From Enterovibrio baiacu (GTDB lineage Bacteria > Pseudomonadota > Gammaproteobacteria > Enterobacterales > Vibrionaceae), in contig NZ_SCHN01000006.1 in the NCBI RefSeq assembly GCF_004120195.1, forward strand, positions 450,990-514,989: a stretch of 64,000 bases of DNA. The letters are read 5' to 3'. The number at the start of each line of letters is the position of its first letter. Position 1 is the first letter of the stretch. The position numbers and the translations under genes were made by a program. Positions 19,538 through 27,998 of the stretch are shown here, one piece after another. The notes beneath the pieces are model-generated. The model had not been told where the DNA came from. It was given only the letters and a program-made list of their open reading frames with translations, and ran no database searches.

Positions 19538-20791
19538 ATGTCAAAAAAACTATCAAGAACAGCGATTGCACTGGCAGTTGCATTAGCTGCGCCATCCGCA
19601 TGGAGTGCGGGGTTTCAGGTATCAGAACACTCTGCAAGCGGGTTAGGCCGAGCGTATGCCGGTGACGCCGCCATCGCTGATAACGCATCAGTCATAGGAC
19701 GCAACCCTGCACAAATGACCATGTTTAAGGAAGCACAACTCTCTACAGCTCTTCACATTGTTGACCCAGAAATAGACATCACGGATACCAGCAACAATCA
19801 AAAAGCGTCGGACGTTGCGCCCATGCAATTCGTACCCGCCACCTATTACGTTAGCCCGATCAATGATAAATGGGCATGGGGCGTCGGCTTATACACTGTC
19901 TACGGCGTCGCAACAGACTACCCAGATGCATTTGAAGCGGGCGATGTAGCAGGTGACACGTCACTCGCGAGCGTAAACCTCAACCCTTCTATTGCGTATC
20001 GCCTTAATGACCAAGTGAGTTTTGGTGCGGGTATTAACGTGGTTTATGCCATTGCAGAATTAAATCGTCATGTTGGTGCACTTGCTCCTAGCTTCAACAC
20101 CGACAATTTCTCAGACAAACTCATCAGCATGGAAGGCGATACATGGGGGTTTGGTTGGAACGTAGGCGCGCTGTTTGAGCTAGACAAAGATAATCGCTTC
20201 GGCATTGCTTATCGCTCACAAATCGATCTCGATTTCGAAGGTGAATTCACTGACCACACTGGTCAAGTTACCAACACCGCTGGACAAGTGGTCACTGGTG
20301 ATTTGTCTGTTCCTTTGCCCGCCATTGCTGAATTGTCTGGCTTTCACCAACTAAACCCTTCCCTTGCAGTGCACTACAGCATGATGTGGAGCCAATGGAG
20401 TTCATTCACAGAGCTAAAAGCAACCAATGCTCAATGTACTTCTGATGGTATTCAGGGTGTATGTTTCGACAAAAAAGAAGATTATGAAAGTGTATTCCGT
20501 TGGTCTTTAGGCACAACGTATGACATCTCTGAGGACTGGACCGTTCGCACAGGTTTTGCCTTTGATGAGAAAGCAGGCAAATCAACACTGAGTATTCCTG
20601 ACTCTGATCGCTACTGGTTTTCTGCTGGTGCAACCTATCGCTACTCCCCTCGCTTAACCTTCGATGCTGGCGTTACCTATATCGCCAGTAAATCTGGAAC
20701 CTTCACCGAAACCAGTCTGACGGGAGAACGTACGTTCTCTGCAAAAGGGGCTGCTTATATCGGTGCGATGCAAGCTAACTACAGCTTCTAG
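19538..20791 (+). CDS. fadL: FadL-family long-chain fatty acid outer membrane transporter 2
   Basis: This is a second FadL paralogue, 417 aa from the ATG at 19538. An upstream in-frame start at 19478 would prefix a non-signal stretch. The signal peptide (MSKKLSRTAIALAVALAAPSAWSA) leads into the same hatch motif AGFQVSEHSASGLGRAYAG, and the protein ends in a Phe-terminated strand (NYSF). The lipase gene starts about 40 bp downstream with no terminator between, so the pair is probably an operon, as reported for FadL and VolA in V. cholerae. Confidence 0.92.
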   Translation: MSKKLSRTAIALAVALAAPSAWSAGFQVSEHSASGLGRAYAGDAAIADNASVIGRNPAQMTMFKEAQLSTALHIVDPEIDITDTSNNQKASDVAPMQFVPATYYVSPINDKWAWGVGLYTVYGVATDYPDAFEAGDVAGDTSLASVNLNPSIAYRLNDQVSFGAGINVVYAIAELNRHVGALAPSFNTDNFSDKLISMEGDTWGFGWNVGALFELDKDNRFGIAYRSQIDLDFEGEFTDHTGQVTNTAGQVVTGDLSVPLPAIAELSGFHQLNPSLAVHYSMMWSQWSSFTELKATNAQCTSDGIQGVCFDKKEDYESVFRWSLGTTYDISEDWTVRTGFAFDEKAGKSTLSIPDSDRYWFSAGATYRYSPRLTFDAGVTYIASKSGTFTETSLTGERTFSAKGAAYIGAMQANYSF

Positions 20792-20833
20792 CCATTTATC
20801 CAGGGAGTATTGAAGATGAATAAAGGATTACCT

Positions 20834-23167
20834 ATGAACAAGAAATTAGTTGTACTTGCTCTAGCATCAGCATTGGGTTTAACGGCATGTGGCGGTGAAT
20901 CAGAATTAAGCGGTGGAAGCGCAAACGGTAGCTATGAAGACTACATCCAGGACAGCTTGAACGCACCAACACAAGTTAATTTCCAATTGGCCGGGGCTGA
21001 CGCTAGCATTCCGGGGCCAAGTTTTCTTTTGATGAACCAAACTGATGGAACGCTAGATATTCCAACACGTGGCGACAATGCCCTATCAAATCCAGCCGCA
21101 GCAATGGGAACGATGGACGGATGGCCAGTGTCAATGCCAATGAGCCTATCGTTTAAAGGCGCAGGCCTTGCCGATGGCTTTGCAACCACAGGGATCAGCA
21201 TTGTTAAATTAACGAAGAGCCTAACAGATCGAGACGGCGATCCTTCCGTAGAAAAGGTACTTCAACTTGGTACTGACTTTAATGTCATTACGAGCGCTGA
21301 GTCTGCCATCGTTGTTTTTACCCAAGCACTTGAGCCCTCTTCCGAATACGCCTTTGCAATCTCTAATGCGTTTACAGATAAAAACGGCGACGGCGTGGGC
21401 ATGACCCGCTCTTACGCGACGTTGATTTCAGACTCAAACCCAACGTTGGTGGAATCACTAAAACCCGCCAGTGCGCTTACACAAGGGGTTAATTCCATAT
21501 TCTCAGCGGTAGGCGTCCAGCCTCAGGATATTGTTTATAGTTCTTGGTTTACGACCCAATCCGTGGGCAGCACCTTATATGCCACAAAAGCGGCAATTGC
21601 GTCCGGTGTTGGTGATTTCAACGCGATCTGGAAAGGTTCTGCCAACCCAAACAACGTTGATCTATCACAAGCATACCTAATGTCTGTCCCAGCATCCGGT
21701 GAGGACTATGCAACCGCAATTCAAGCTGATACAAACTTTGCGACTTATATCGACCCTAATGGAACGATAGCGCCACTGCTCGTGGGATCGTACGCCGCCA
21801 ATACCGTTACCGTCACAAAGGGAACCGTTAAACTGCCTTATTTCCTCGAAAAAGGAGCAGCTAATTGGAACACTACCCCCTTCGAATCTGGGATGCCAAG
21901 CCTTGCTATCATTTTGAGCGCGCTCGGTGATGAAAACGCCAGCACAGTGGCTCAACAACTTGCAGCGGCAGGTGTTGATACAGCGAAGCTGGCGGATGAT
22001 GTAACAGAGCGACTCAAGCTTGTCGGTTTAACGTTAACAGGAGCAAATGGCGCTCAATTGGATGCTGAGCGGATCATCACCGGATTCAGCCCTATCCCTC
22101 AGGTAAAATCGTTGGATGATGTTCCTTTTGTTCTATTCTCACCGACAACCCCTTCTGGTGCGGTTGAGTTAGTGATTTATCAACATGGTATTACGTCAGC
22201 GAAAGAAAATGCGTATGCGTTTGCAGCTAACATTATCAATGGTGCGAAAGGGTTAGGTAAGGATATTGCGGTACTTGCGATTGACCAACCTATACACGGG
22301 GAACGTAGCTTGGATTCAACTCGCTCGGCCAATGTTGACGCAACTAACTATCTCAACTTGGCTTACTTGCCAGTAGGACGTGATAACTTACGCCAAAGTG
22401 CCCTAGACAATGTCGGTCTTCGCGCCGCTGTTACGCTCTCGCAAGCGGCAGGTTTATTTACCAATACACCACTGGCCACGCTGGATAATACTGCGACTAC
22501 TCACCCAGCATTGTTTGGTCATTCTTTAGGAGGAATCACCGGGTTTAGCACTGTCGCCACTGCTAACAATACGCTTAGCACTGCTACCACGGACAATAGC
22601 GCAGCAGATACCTTATTTACATTCTCTCGCGTTGCGGCAGCAAACACGGGTGGGCAAATCGTAAATCTGCTTTTAGGTTCAGAGTCATTTGGCCCACTGG
22701 TTCGTTCGCAGGTGACGGCTGGTGTGCCAGCTGCAGAGCAAGAAAGCGTAATTAATCAGTTTGCTTATGCCGCGCAAACGGTGATTGACGCGGTTGATCC
22801 ATTTAACCTTGTTGCACTCAATGATTATAAGGGTACAAACGTCTTAGATGGACTTCCAATTTACATGCAGCAGGTAAAAGATGATGACACCGTGCCTAAT
22901 GCAGTAACAAACGCTCCCTTCGCAGGCACTATACCGCTCGCCACAAGCTTAGGCTTGGCTGTTGTAGACAGCGCTTCACAAGCCACCAGCAATGGTCGAA
23001 ACTTTACGAAGTTCAGTGATGTTGGCCAGCACAGCTCTGTGATTGCGCCTCAAGATGCAAACTTAGCAGATCTAGGCCATACCACTGAGATGCAATCTCA
23101 GCTGGTTCAGTTCTTGAGTGGTGTAGCAGAAGACTACTCAGTATCGGACACAAGCGTGCTTGAATAA
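20834..23167 (+). CDS. VolA-like surface lipoprotein (lyso)phospholipase
   Basis: This is a large lipoprotein lipase of the Vibrio VolA / Pla-1-cef extracellular lipase type. The signal peptide ends in a lipobox, LTAC, with the lipidated Cys about residue 20. The alpha/beta-hydrolase nucleophile elbow is GHSLGG (in LFGHSLGGITGF). It is 777 aa from the ATG at 20834, which has AAAGGA at good spacing; an ATG at 20816 is possible. The V. cholerae homologue is reported to cleave lysophosphatidylcholine at the cell surface. Coupling to the FadL gene just upstream suggests the freed fatty acids are imported directly. Confidence 0.85.
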   Translation: MNKKLVVLALASALGLTACGGESELSGGSANGSYEDYIQDSLNAPTQVNFQLAGADASIPGPSFLLMNQTDGTLDIPTRGDNALSNPAAAMGTMDGWPVSMPMSLSFKGAGLADGFATTGISIVKLTKSLTDRDGDPSVEKVLQLGTDFNVITSAESAIVVFTQALEPSSEYAFAISNAFTDKNGDGVGMTRSYATLISDSNPTLVESLKPASALTQGVNSIFSAVGVQPQDIVYSSWFTTQSVGSTLYATKAAIASGVGDFNAIWKGSANPNNVDLSQAYLMSVPASGEDYATAIQADTNFATYIDPNGTIAPLLVGSYAANTVTVTKGTVKLPYFLEKGAANWNTTPFESGMPSLAIILSALGDENASTVAQQLAAAGVDTAKLADDVTERLKLVGLTLTGANGAQLDAERIITGFSPIPQVKSLDDVPFVLFSPTTPSGAVELVIYQHGITSAKENAYAFAANIINGAKGLGKDIAVLAIDQPIHGERSLDSTRSANVDATNYLNLAYLPVGRDNLRQSALDNVGLRAAVTLSQAAGLFTNTPLATLDNTATTHPALFGHSLGGITGFSTVATANNTLSTATTDNSAADTLFTFSRVAAANTGGQIVNLLLGSESFGPLVRSQVTAGVPAAEQESVINQFAYAAQTVIDAVDPFNLVALNDYKGTNVLDGLPIYMQQVKDDDTVPNAVTNAPFAGTIPLATSLGLAVVDSASQATSNGRNFTKFSDVGQHSSVIAPQDANLADLGHTTEMQSQLVQFLSGVAEDYSVSDTSVLE

Positions 23168-23185
23168 GCTAAATAAAATCCCCCC

Positions 23186-23214
23186 AAAAGGCCAGCACTG
23201 CTGGCCTTTTTCTT
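23186..23214 (+). terminator. terminator after the lipase gene
   Basis: AAAAGGCCAGC (23186-23196) pairs with GCTGGCCTTTT (23200-23210) around ACT, followed by Ts. Confidence 0.85.
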
Positions 23215-23285
23215 TATTTCTCTCTTCTTTACAAATTCCTCTCGACAACGTTAAAAAAAAACGCAAACTGTGATCTTCGCAAGGT

Positions 23286-23341
23286 GATACCCAAGCTACC
23301 TTTTGACTCATCAAGGATGACGAGGTGGTTTGGTTATACAC
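23286..23341. repeat. imperfect palindromic intergenic repeat, short copy
   Basis: GATACCCAAGCTACC at the left is an imperfect inverted match to the right end GGTGGTTTGGTTATAC. The same opening (ATACCCAAGC) and closing (TTGGTTAT) occur in a longer element at 27838-27948. It looks like a vibrio-type small intergenic repeat. Confidence 0.55.
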
Positions 23342-23395
23342 ATTTGGGATAATTTTTTGCTCGTTTTGGGCGCAGAGAAGTAGGGAAAAAAACTC

Positions 23396-24718
23396 ATGAA
23401 TCCGGTCGTTATCGCGGTTTGTGTGATGCTAATGTTGGCCCTTTTAAGGGTTAACGTTGTCGTCGCGCTCACCTTTAGTGCCATTCTTGGCGGTGTGGTT
23501 AGTGGCTTATCGCTAACTGATACCATTTCAGCGTTTGAAGGTGGGCTTGGCGGTGGTGCAACCATCGCGTTGAGTTACGCCATGTTAGGTACGTTTGCCG
23601 TTGCAATTAGTCGTTCTGGCATTACCGATCTTCTTGCACAAGCGGTGATTCGTAAACTCAATGGTAAAGACAATGCCACGGCGACAAGTGCACTGAAATA
23701 CATGGTGTTGGTTGCACTCGCACTGCTTGCAATGTCATCGCAAAATGTCATTCCTGTACACATTGCGTTTATTCCCATTGTGATTCCGCCTCTTTTGCAT
23801 GTGTTCGCAAAACTAAACCTAGACCGCCGACTCGTAGCGTGTGTTCTTACCTTCGGCTTGATCACGCCATACATGGTGTTACCGATTGGTTTTGGCGGCA
23901 TTTTCCTCAACAATATTTTGCTGAAAAACCTGCACGATAACGGACTAGATGTTGTTGCAAGCCAAGTGCCTCAGGCCATGCTCTTACCTGCAGCGGGTAT
24001 GCTATTTGGTGTGTTGGTCGCTGCGTTCATCAGCTACCGTAAACCTCGACACTACTCAGAAGAAAAAATCCGCGCGGCAGAGCCTGAAAAAACGGAAATT
24101 AAACCGCAAAACATTATTGTGGCTATCGTCGCAATCGCGACAACCTTGGGTGCACAGCTTTATACGGGTTCGATGATCGTGGGTGCACTTGCTGGTTTCA
24201 TGGTGTTCACTGTCGGCGGCGTCATCAAATGGCAAGACACGAACGATGTCTTCACCCGCGGCGTGCATATGATGGCCATGATTGGCTTCATTATGATTTC
24301 AGCTGCAGGTTTTGCAGCCGTGATGAAAGCGACGGGTGGCGTTGAAACCTTAGTGGCGTCACTGGCTTCTAGCATTGGTGACAACAAACCACTCGCCGCG
24401 CTGCTGATGTTGGTTGTAGGCCTACTCGTCACCATGGGTATTGGCTCGTCATTTTCCACCATCCCGATTATCGCGACCATTTATGTGCCACTGGCATTGG
24501 CATTTGGTTTCTCACCGATGGCGACGATCGCGCTGGTGGGCACAGCTGCAGCCTTGGGTGATGCAGGCTCCCCAGCTTCTGACTCAACCCTTGGCCCCAC
24601 TTCAGGCCTGAACGCTGATGGTCAGCACGAGCACATATGGGACACAGTTGTGCCCACCTTTGTTCACTACAACTTGCCATTGATTGGCTTTGGTTGGATC
24701 GCTGCAATGGTGCTGTAA
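23396..24718 (+). CDS. Na+/H+ antiporter family protein
   Basis: The 440-aa integral membrane protein has about eleven hydrophobic helices and belongs to the Na+/H+ antiporter family related to NhaC (COG2056-like). It probably exchanges Na+ for H+ or imports a small solute with Na+. Visible conserved pieces are the Gly-rich [33 protein letters not shown] and [15 protein letters not shown] near the C-terminus. It shows moderate length and no extra domains. It stands alone between terminators, upstream of grxD. The exact substrate cannot be told. Confidence 0.8.
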   Translation: MNPVVIAVCVMLMLALLRVNVVVALTFSAILGGVVSGLSLTDTISAFEGGLGGGATIALSYAMLGTFAVAISRSGITDLLAQAVIRKLNGKDNATATSALKYMVLVALALLAMSSQNVIPVHIAFIPIVIPPLLHVFAKLNLDRRLVACVLTFGLITPYMVLPIGFGGIFLNNILLKNLHDNGLDVVASQVPQAMLLPAAGMLFGVLVAAFISYRKPRHYSEEKIRAAEPEKTEIKPQNIIVAIVAIATTLGAQLYTGSMIVGALAGFMVFTVGGVIKWQDTNDVFTRGVHMMAMIGFIMISAAGFAAVMKATGGVETLVASLASSIGDNKPLAALLMLVVGLLVTMGIGSSFSTIPIIATIYVPLALAFGFSPMATIALVGTAAALGDAGSPASDSTLGPTSGLNADGQHEHIWDTVVPTFVHYNLPLIGFGWIAAMVL

Positions 24719-24760
24719 CCTAAGCACTTATAGCCCAAACGGTACACTAATATTCAATAA

Positions 24761-24790
24761 AAAAGCCGCTGATGGTCAGCGGCTTTTTCT
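24761..24790. terminator. terminator between the antiporter gene and grxD (copy A)
   Basis: AAAAGCCGCTGA pairs with TCAGCGGCTTTT around TGG, with A- and T-runs on both sides for the two convergent genes. The same core recurs at 26121-26152. Confidence 0.88.
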
Positions 24791-24822
24791 TTTTGAATCA
24801 TTGCGTTAAAAACGTCGAGGTT

Positions 24823-25152
24823 TTATTCCGCATCACGGCGTGTTGCCGCTTCTTTGATGATAGGTTGAAGTTCACCCTTCTGGAACATTTCCAGAATGAT
24901 GTCACAGCCACCAATCAACTCACCTTCAACCCAAAGTTGTGGGAAGGTTGGCCACTCCGCGTAGATTGGCAGCTCAGCACGAATGTCTGGGTTCTGCAGG
25001 ATATCTACATAAGCGAATTTTTCACCACACGCCATCAGCGCTTGGCTAGCCTGAGAAGAAAAGCCACAGCTAGGTAGCTTAGGCGAGCCTTTCATATAAA
25101 GCAGGATCGCGTTCTCTTCGATCTGCTGTTTGATTTTATCAATAGTTTCCAT
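24823..25152 (-). CDS. grxD: monothiol glutaredoxin GrxD (Grx4)
   Basis: Grx4 binds and delivers Fe-S clusters, usually with BolA-type partners. The 109-aa product has the monothiol site CGFS, the cis-Pro region WPTFPQLWV and the GGCDIILEM glutathione-binding segment. I chose the ATG at 25152 because GAGGAAGTA sits right before it; an upstream in-frame extension to 25170 overlaps that ribosome site. grxD then sodB is the E. coli order (ydhD...sodB). Confidence 0.96.
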   Translation of the reverse strand: METIDKIKQQIEENAILLYMKGSPKLPSCGFSSQASQALMACGEKFAYVDILQNPDIRAELPIYAEWPTFPQLWVEGELIGGCDIILEMFQKGELQPIIKEAATRRDAE

Positions 25153-25411
25153 TACTTCCTCGAACACCAAGTGTGATGACTTCGTTCATATTAACTGGGA
25201 AAAGCGCGGAAAAAAATGCCTAAAAACTGTAAGGACATATTCAGCCGCTTTTTTTAAAATTATTCTTTTAATAAAGTAAAAACTTGCTAAACTGTTTTGC
25301 AGTCAGTCTATAAGTAGAAACGTCGACAATTTAGTCACCTAAAGTGTAAGACAAATCTACAGGAAGCAATAATGTCAGGGGGCAACCCCACCCATCATGG
25401 AGAATCGAGTA

Positions 25412-25996
25412 ATGGCATTTCAACTACCAGCTCTTCCTTACGAAAAAAATGCACTTGAGCCGCACATCTCTCAAGAGACTTTGGAATACCACTACGGTAA
25501 GCACCACAACACTTACGTTGTTAAGCTTAACGGCCTAGTTGAAGGTACTGAGCTTGAGAGCAAATCTCTGGAAGAGATCATAAAGACATCTACTGGCGGT
25601 GTGTTCAACAACGCTGCGCAAATTTGGAACCACACCTTCTACTGGCACTGCCTAAGCCCAAATGGTGGCGGTGAGCCAACAGGTGATGTTGCAGATGCCA
25701 TCGCGAAAGCGTTCGGTTCATTCGAAGAATTCAAAGCGAAATTCACTGATTCAGCAATCAACAACTTCGGTTCTTCTTGGACTTGGTTGGTAAAAAAAGC
25801 TGACGGTTCTCTCGATATCGTGAACACGTCAAACGCAGGCACCCCACTGACTGAAGAAGGTGTTACACCACTTCTGACTGTTGACCTGTGGGAACACGCT
25901 TACTACATCGATTTCCGTAACCTGCGTCCAGACTACATGAATGCATTCTGGGCATTGGTTAACTGGGAATTCGTTGCTCAAAACCTAGCAGCGTAA
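25412..25996 (+). CDS. sodB: iron superoxide dismutase
   Basis: SodB dismutates superoxide in the cytoplasm. The 194-aa protein has the Fe ligands His (YHYGKHHNTYV), His (WNHTFYWHC) and Asp/His (DLWEHAYYIDF). Gln in AAQIWNHTFYW marks the iron type. The start is MAFQLPALPY at 25412, preceded by GGAGAATCGAGTA. A start 15 bp upstream would add five residues and destroy that spacing. It is divergent from grxD. An intrinsic terminator follows. Confidence 0.98.
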   Translation: MAFQLPALPYEKNALEPHISQETLEYHYGKHHNTYVVKLNGLVEGTELESKSLEEIIKTSTGGVFNNAAQIWNHTFYWHCLSPNGGGEPTGDVADAIAKAFGSFEEFKAKFTDSAINNFGSSWTWLVKKADGSLDIVNTSNAGTPLTEEGVTPLLTVDLWEHAYYIDFRNLRPDYMNAFWALVNWEFVAQNLAA

Positions 25997-26033
25997 TCTC
26001 TCGGTTCTTTCCGCACCTTTGAGTGTGAACGAA

Positions 26034-26061
26034 ATACCTCGCTTCGGCGGGGTATTTTTTT
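26034..26061 (+). terminator. terminator after sodB
   Basis: ATACCTCGC pairs with GCGGGGTAT (one G-T pair) around TTCG, followed by a T-run. Confidence 0.85.
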
Positions 26062-26079
26062 GCTTGTCGTTCACCGAGA

Positions 26080-26102
26080 AACTAGAAGCTAGAAGCTAAG
26101 AT
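26080..26102. repeat. short CTAGAAG heptamer repeat
   Basis: ACTAGAAGCTAGAAGCTAAG contains about three head-to-tail CTAGAAG-type heptamers in the gap between convergent sodB and asd. It recalls the longer CTAG-containing heptamer array at 46062-46144. Confidence 0.5.
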
Positions 26103-26120
26103 GCCAAAAACGTCTGTCAC

Positions 26121-26152
26121 AAAAAAGCCGCTGATGGTCAGCGGCTTTGTTT
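26121..26152. terminator. terminator between sodB and asd (copy B)
   Basis: AAAGCCGCTGA pairs with TCAGCGGCTTT around TGG. It shares some 27 identical bases with the terminator at 24761-24790. Confidence 0.8.
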
Positions 26153-26187
26153 GAGGTCTTATATTTTAACTGGCGTTGAACGCGGTG

Positions 26188-27306
26188 TTACGCCACTTCA
26201 GCAAGAATAATGCGAAGTGTACGACGTAGAGGCTCTGCAGCACCCCACAGTAGTTGGTCACCCACAGTGAATGCGTTCAAGAAGTCATCACCCATTGCCA
26301 TCTTACGAAGACGGCCCACAGGCACAGACAAAGTCCCTGTTACTTTTGCAGGAGACAGCTCTTGCACGGTAATGTCACGCTCGTTCGGGATCACTTTCAC
26401 CCAATCATTATGCGCAGCAATGATGCCTTCGATTTCGTCCAAAGGAACGTTCTTCTTCAGCTTCAAGGTCAATGCTTGGCTGTGACAACGCATTGCACCG
26501 ATACGCACACACGTGCCATCGATCGGGACAGGGTTGCTTTCAAGACCTAGGATCTTGTTGGTTTCTACCGTTCCTTTCCACTCTTCTTTGCTTTGACCAT
26601 TTTCACGTTTCACGTCGATCCAAGGGATCAAAGAACCAGCCAATGGCGCACCAAATTCTGAGGTTGGGAAACTTGAAGAGCGCAGCGTTTCAGCCACTTT
26701 ACGGTCGATATCCAAAATGGACGTTGCAGGGTTTGCCAAATCAAGGCTCACCGCGTCATTGATCACACCCATTTGGCTGATCAATTCGCGCATGTTTTTC
26801 GCACCTGCACCTGAAGCGGCTTGATACGTTTGCGCGGTCATCCATTCAACCAAACCTTCTTTGTAAAGGCCACCCACCGCCATCAGCATGAGGCTGACAG
26901 TACAGTTACCACCCACATAGGTTTTCGTTCCCTTGTGAATGCCTTCTTGGATTTGCTTAAAGTTAACCGGATCCAGCGTAATGATGCTGTCTTCTTTCAT
27001 ACGAAGTGTTGATGCGGCATCAATCCAATATCCCTTCCAGCCAGCAGCCAGTAGCTTTGGATACACTTCTTCTGTGTAGCTACCACCTTGACAGGTAATA
27101 ACAACGTCCAATGTTTTTAGGCTTTCGATATTAAAGGCATCTTCGAGAAGACCTGCATCTTTGCCATAGTTTGGCGCAGGGATACCAATTTGAGAGGTAC
27201 TGTAAAAAACCGGCTCGATAACATCAAAGTCACGCTCTTCTACCATGCGCTGCATCAGTACAGAACCTACCATACCGCGCCAGCCTACTAACCCTACTCT
27301 TTTCAT
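26188..27306 (-). CDS. asd: aspartate-semialdehyde dehydrogenase
   Basis: Asd makes aspartate semialdehyde for lysine, diaminopimelate, threonine and methionine synthesis. The 372-aa product has the NADP-binding start [11 protein letters not shown] and the catalytic Cys135 in YVGGNCTVS, as in E. coli Asd. Further conserved pieces are [15 protein letters not shown] and [18 protein letters not shown]. It is monocistronic, with a 690-bp gap upstream that shows no lysine-riboswitch core I could recognise. Confidence 0.97.
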   Translation of the reverse strand: MKRVGLVGWRGMVGSVLMQRMVEERDFDVIEPVFYSTSQIGIPAPNYGKDAGLLEDAFNIESLKTLDVVITCQGGSYTEEVYPKLLAAGWKGYWIDAASTLRMKEDSIITLDPVNFKQIQEGIHKGTKTYVGGNCTVSLMLMAVGGLYKEGLVEWMTAQTYQAASGAGAKNMRELISQMGVINDAVSLDLANPATSILDIDRKVAETLRSSSFPTSEFGAPLAGSLIPWIDVKRENGQSKEEWKGTVETNKILGLESNPVPIDGTCVRIGAMRCHSQALTLKLKKNVPLDEIEGIIAAHNDWVKVIPNERDITVQELSPAKVTGTLSVPVGRLRKMAMGDDFLNAFTVGDQLLWGAAEPLRRTLRIILAEVA

Positions 27307-27837
27307 TCGCTCTCACACTCCTTGTTTAAATTTCTTCACTTATCTTGAAAATTAACGACACAAATAACAAGCAAAAACTGCATCTTTTTGCCTAAGCACG
27401 AGAAAAATCTCAACACATTCGCATAGAATGCGTTCCGAACAAAAAATAAACACCAAGTTTTAAAGGTTGCCACTTAAAAGTAGGACGAAGCGACTGAAAG
27501 ACAATTTTTACGAGGCTTCTCTCACTAAGCCTTACACGTAAAAACCTCAGCTATTCGATTTAGACGAACAATGACTTCAAAAATATCCCAGTAAACCATC
27601 TTAAATGCTGCAGGTTTACATTTTCACACACATTTTAGAAACACACATTAACCGCATTACAATCACACAAATTAACCATATCCATACAATTATCGTCAGG
27701 TAAACCATGAAAAATAACCCCTTGAGCGCATAAGTCACATAAAATGAAATTCTTGTTCACCTCTTCTATCCTCTTTCGCTAAAGTAACTCTCGCCGCCAG
27801 GATGGTAGTAATAACAGCCCACTGTTTGTGATTGTTT
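27307..27837. other. long AT-rich gap between asd and nhaC
   Basis: I see no gene in this stretch. It contains a direct repeat, CACACATTAACC (27642-27653) and CACACAAATTAACC (27664-27677), spaced about two helical turns apart. The promoters of the two divergent genes should lie here but none is clear enough to call. Confidence 0.45.
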
Positions 27838-27948
27838 GTATACCCAAGCGACCTCAAGGTAATGATGTCTGCGACTTCAGAGAAAGCGACGTTAGAACGC
27901 GAAATTTACGCGTACAGACGTTCATTTTGACGTGACTTGGTTATGTAT
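27838..27948. repeat. imperfect palindromic intergenic repeat, long copy
   Basis: The left end GTATACCCAAGCGACCTCAA is an imperfect inverse of the right end TTGACGTGACTTGGTTATG. The element would fold into one long hairpin of about 110 nt. The ends match the shorter copy at 23286-23341. Confidence 0.6.
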
Positions 27949-27998
27949 TTCACCGGAAGGAACCGACACGGGCCCGACTCTCAAGAAAGGTTTGATAT

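Noticed and set aside
24772..25077. 101-codon plus-strand frame
   Set aside because: It is antisense to grxD and begins inside the terminator.
27307..27500. lysine riboswitch upstream of asd
   Set aside because: I looked for the conserved lysine-element core on the minus strand and did not find it.
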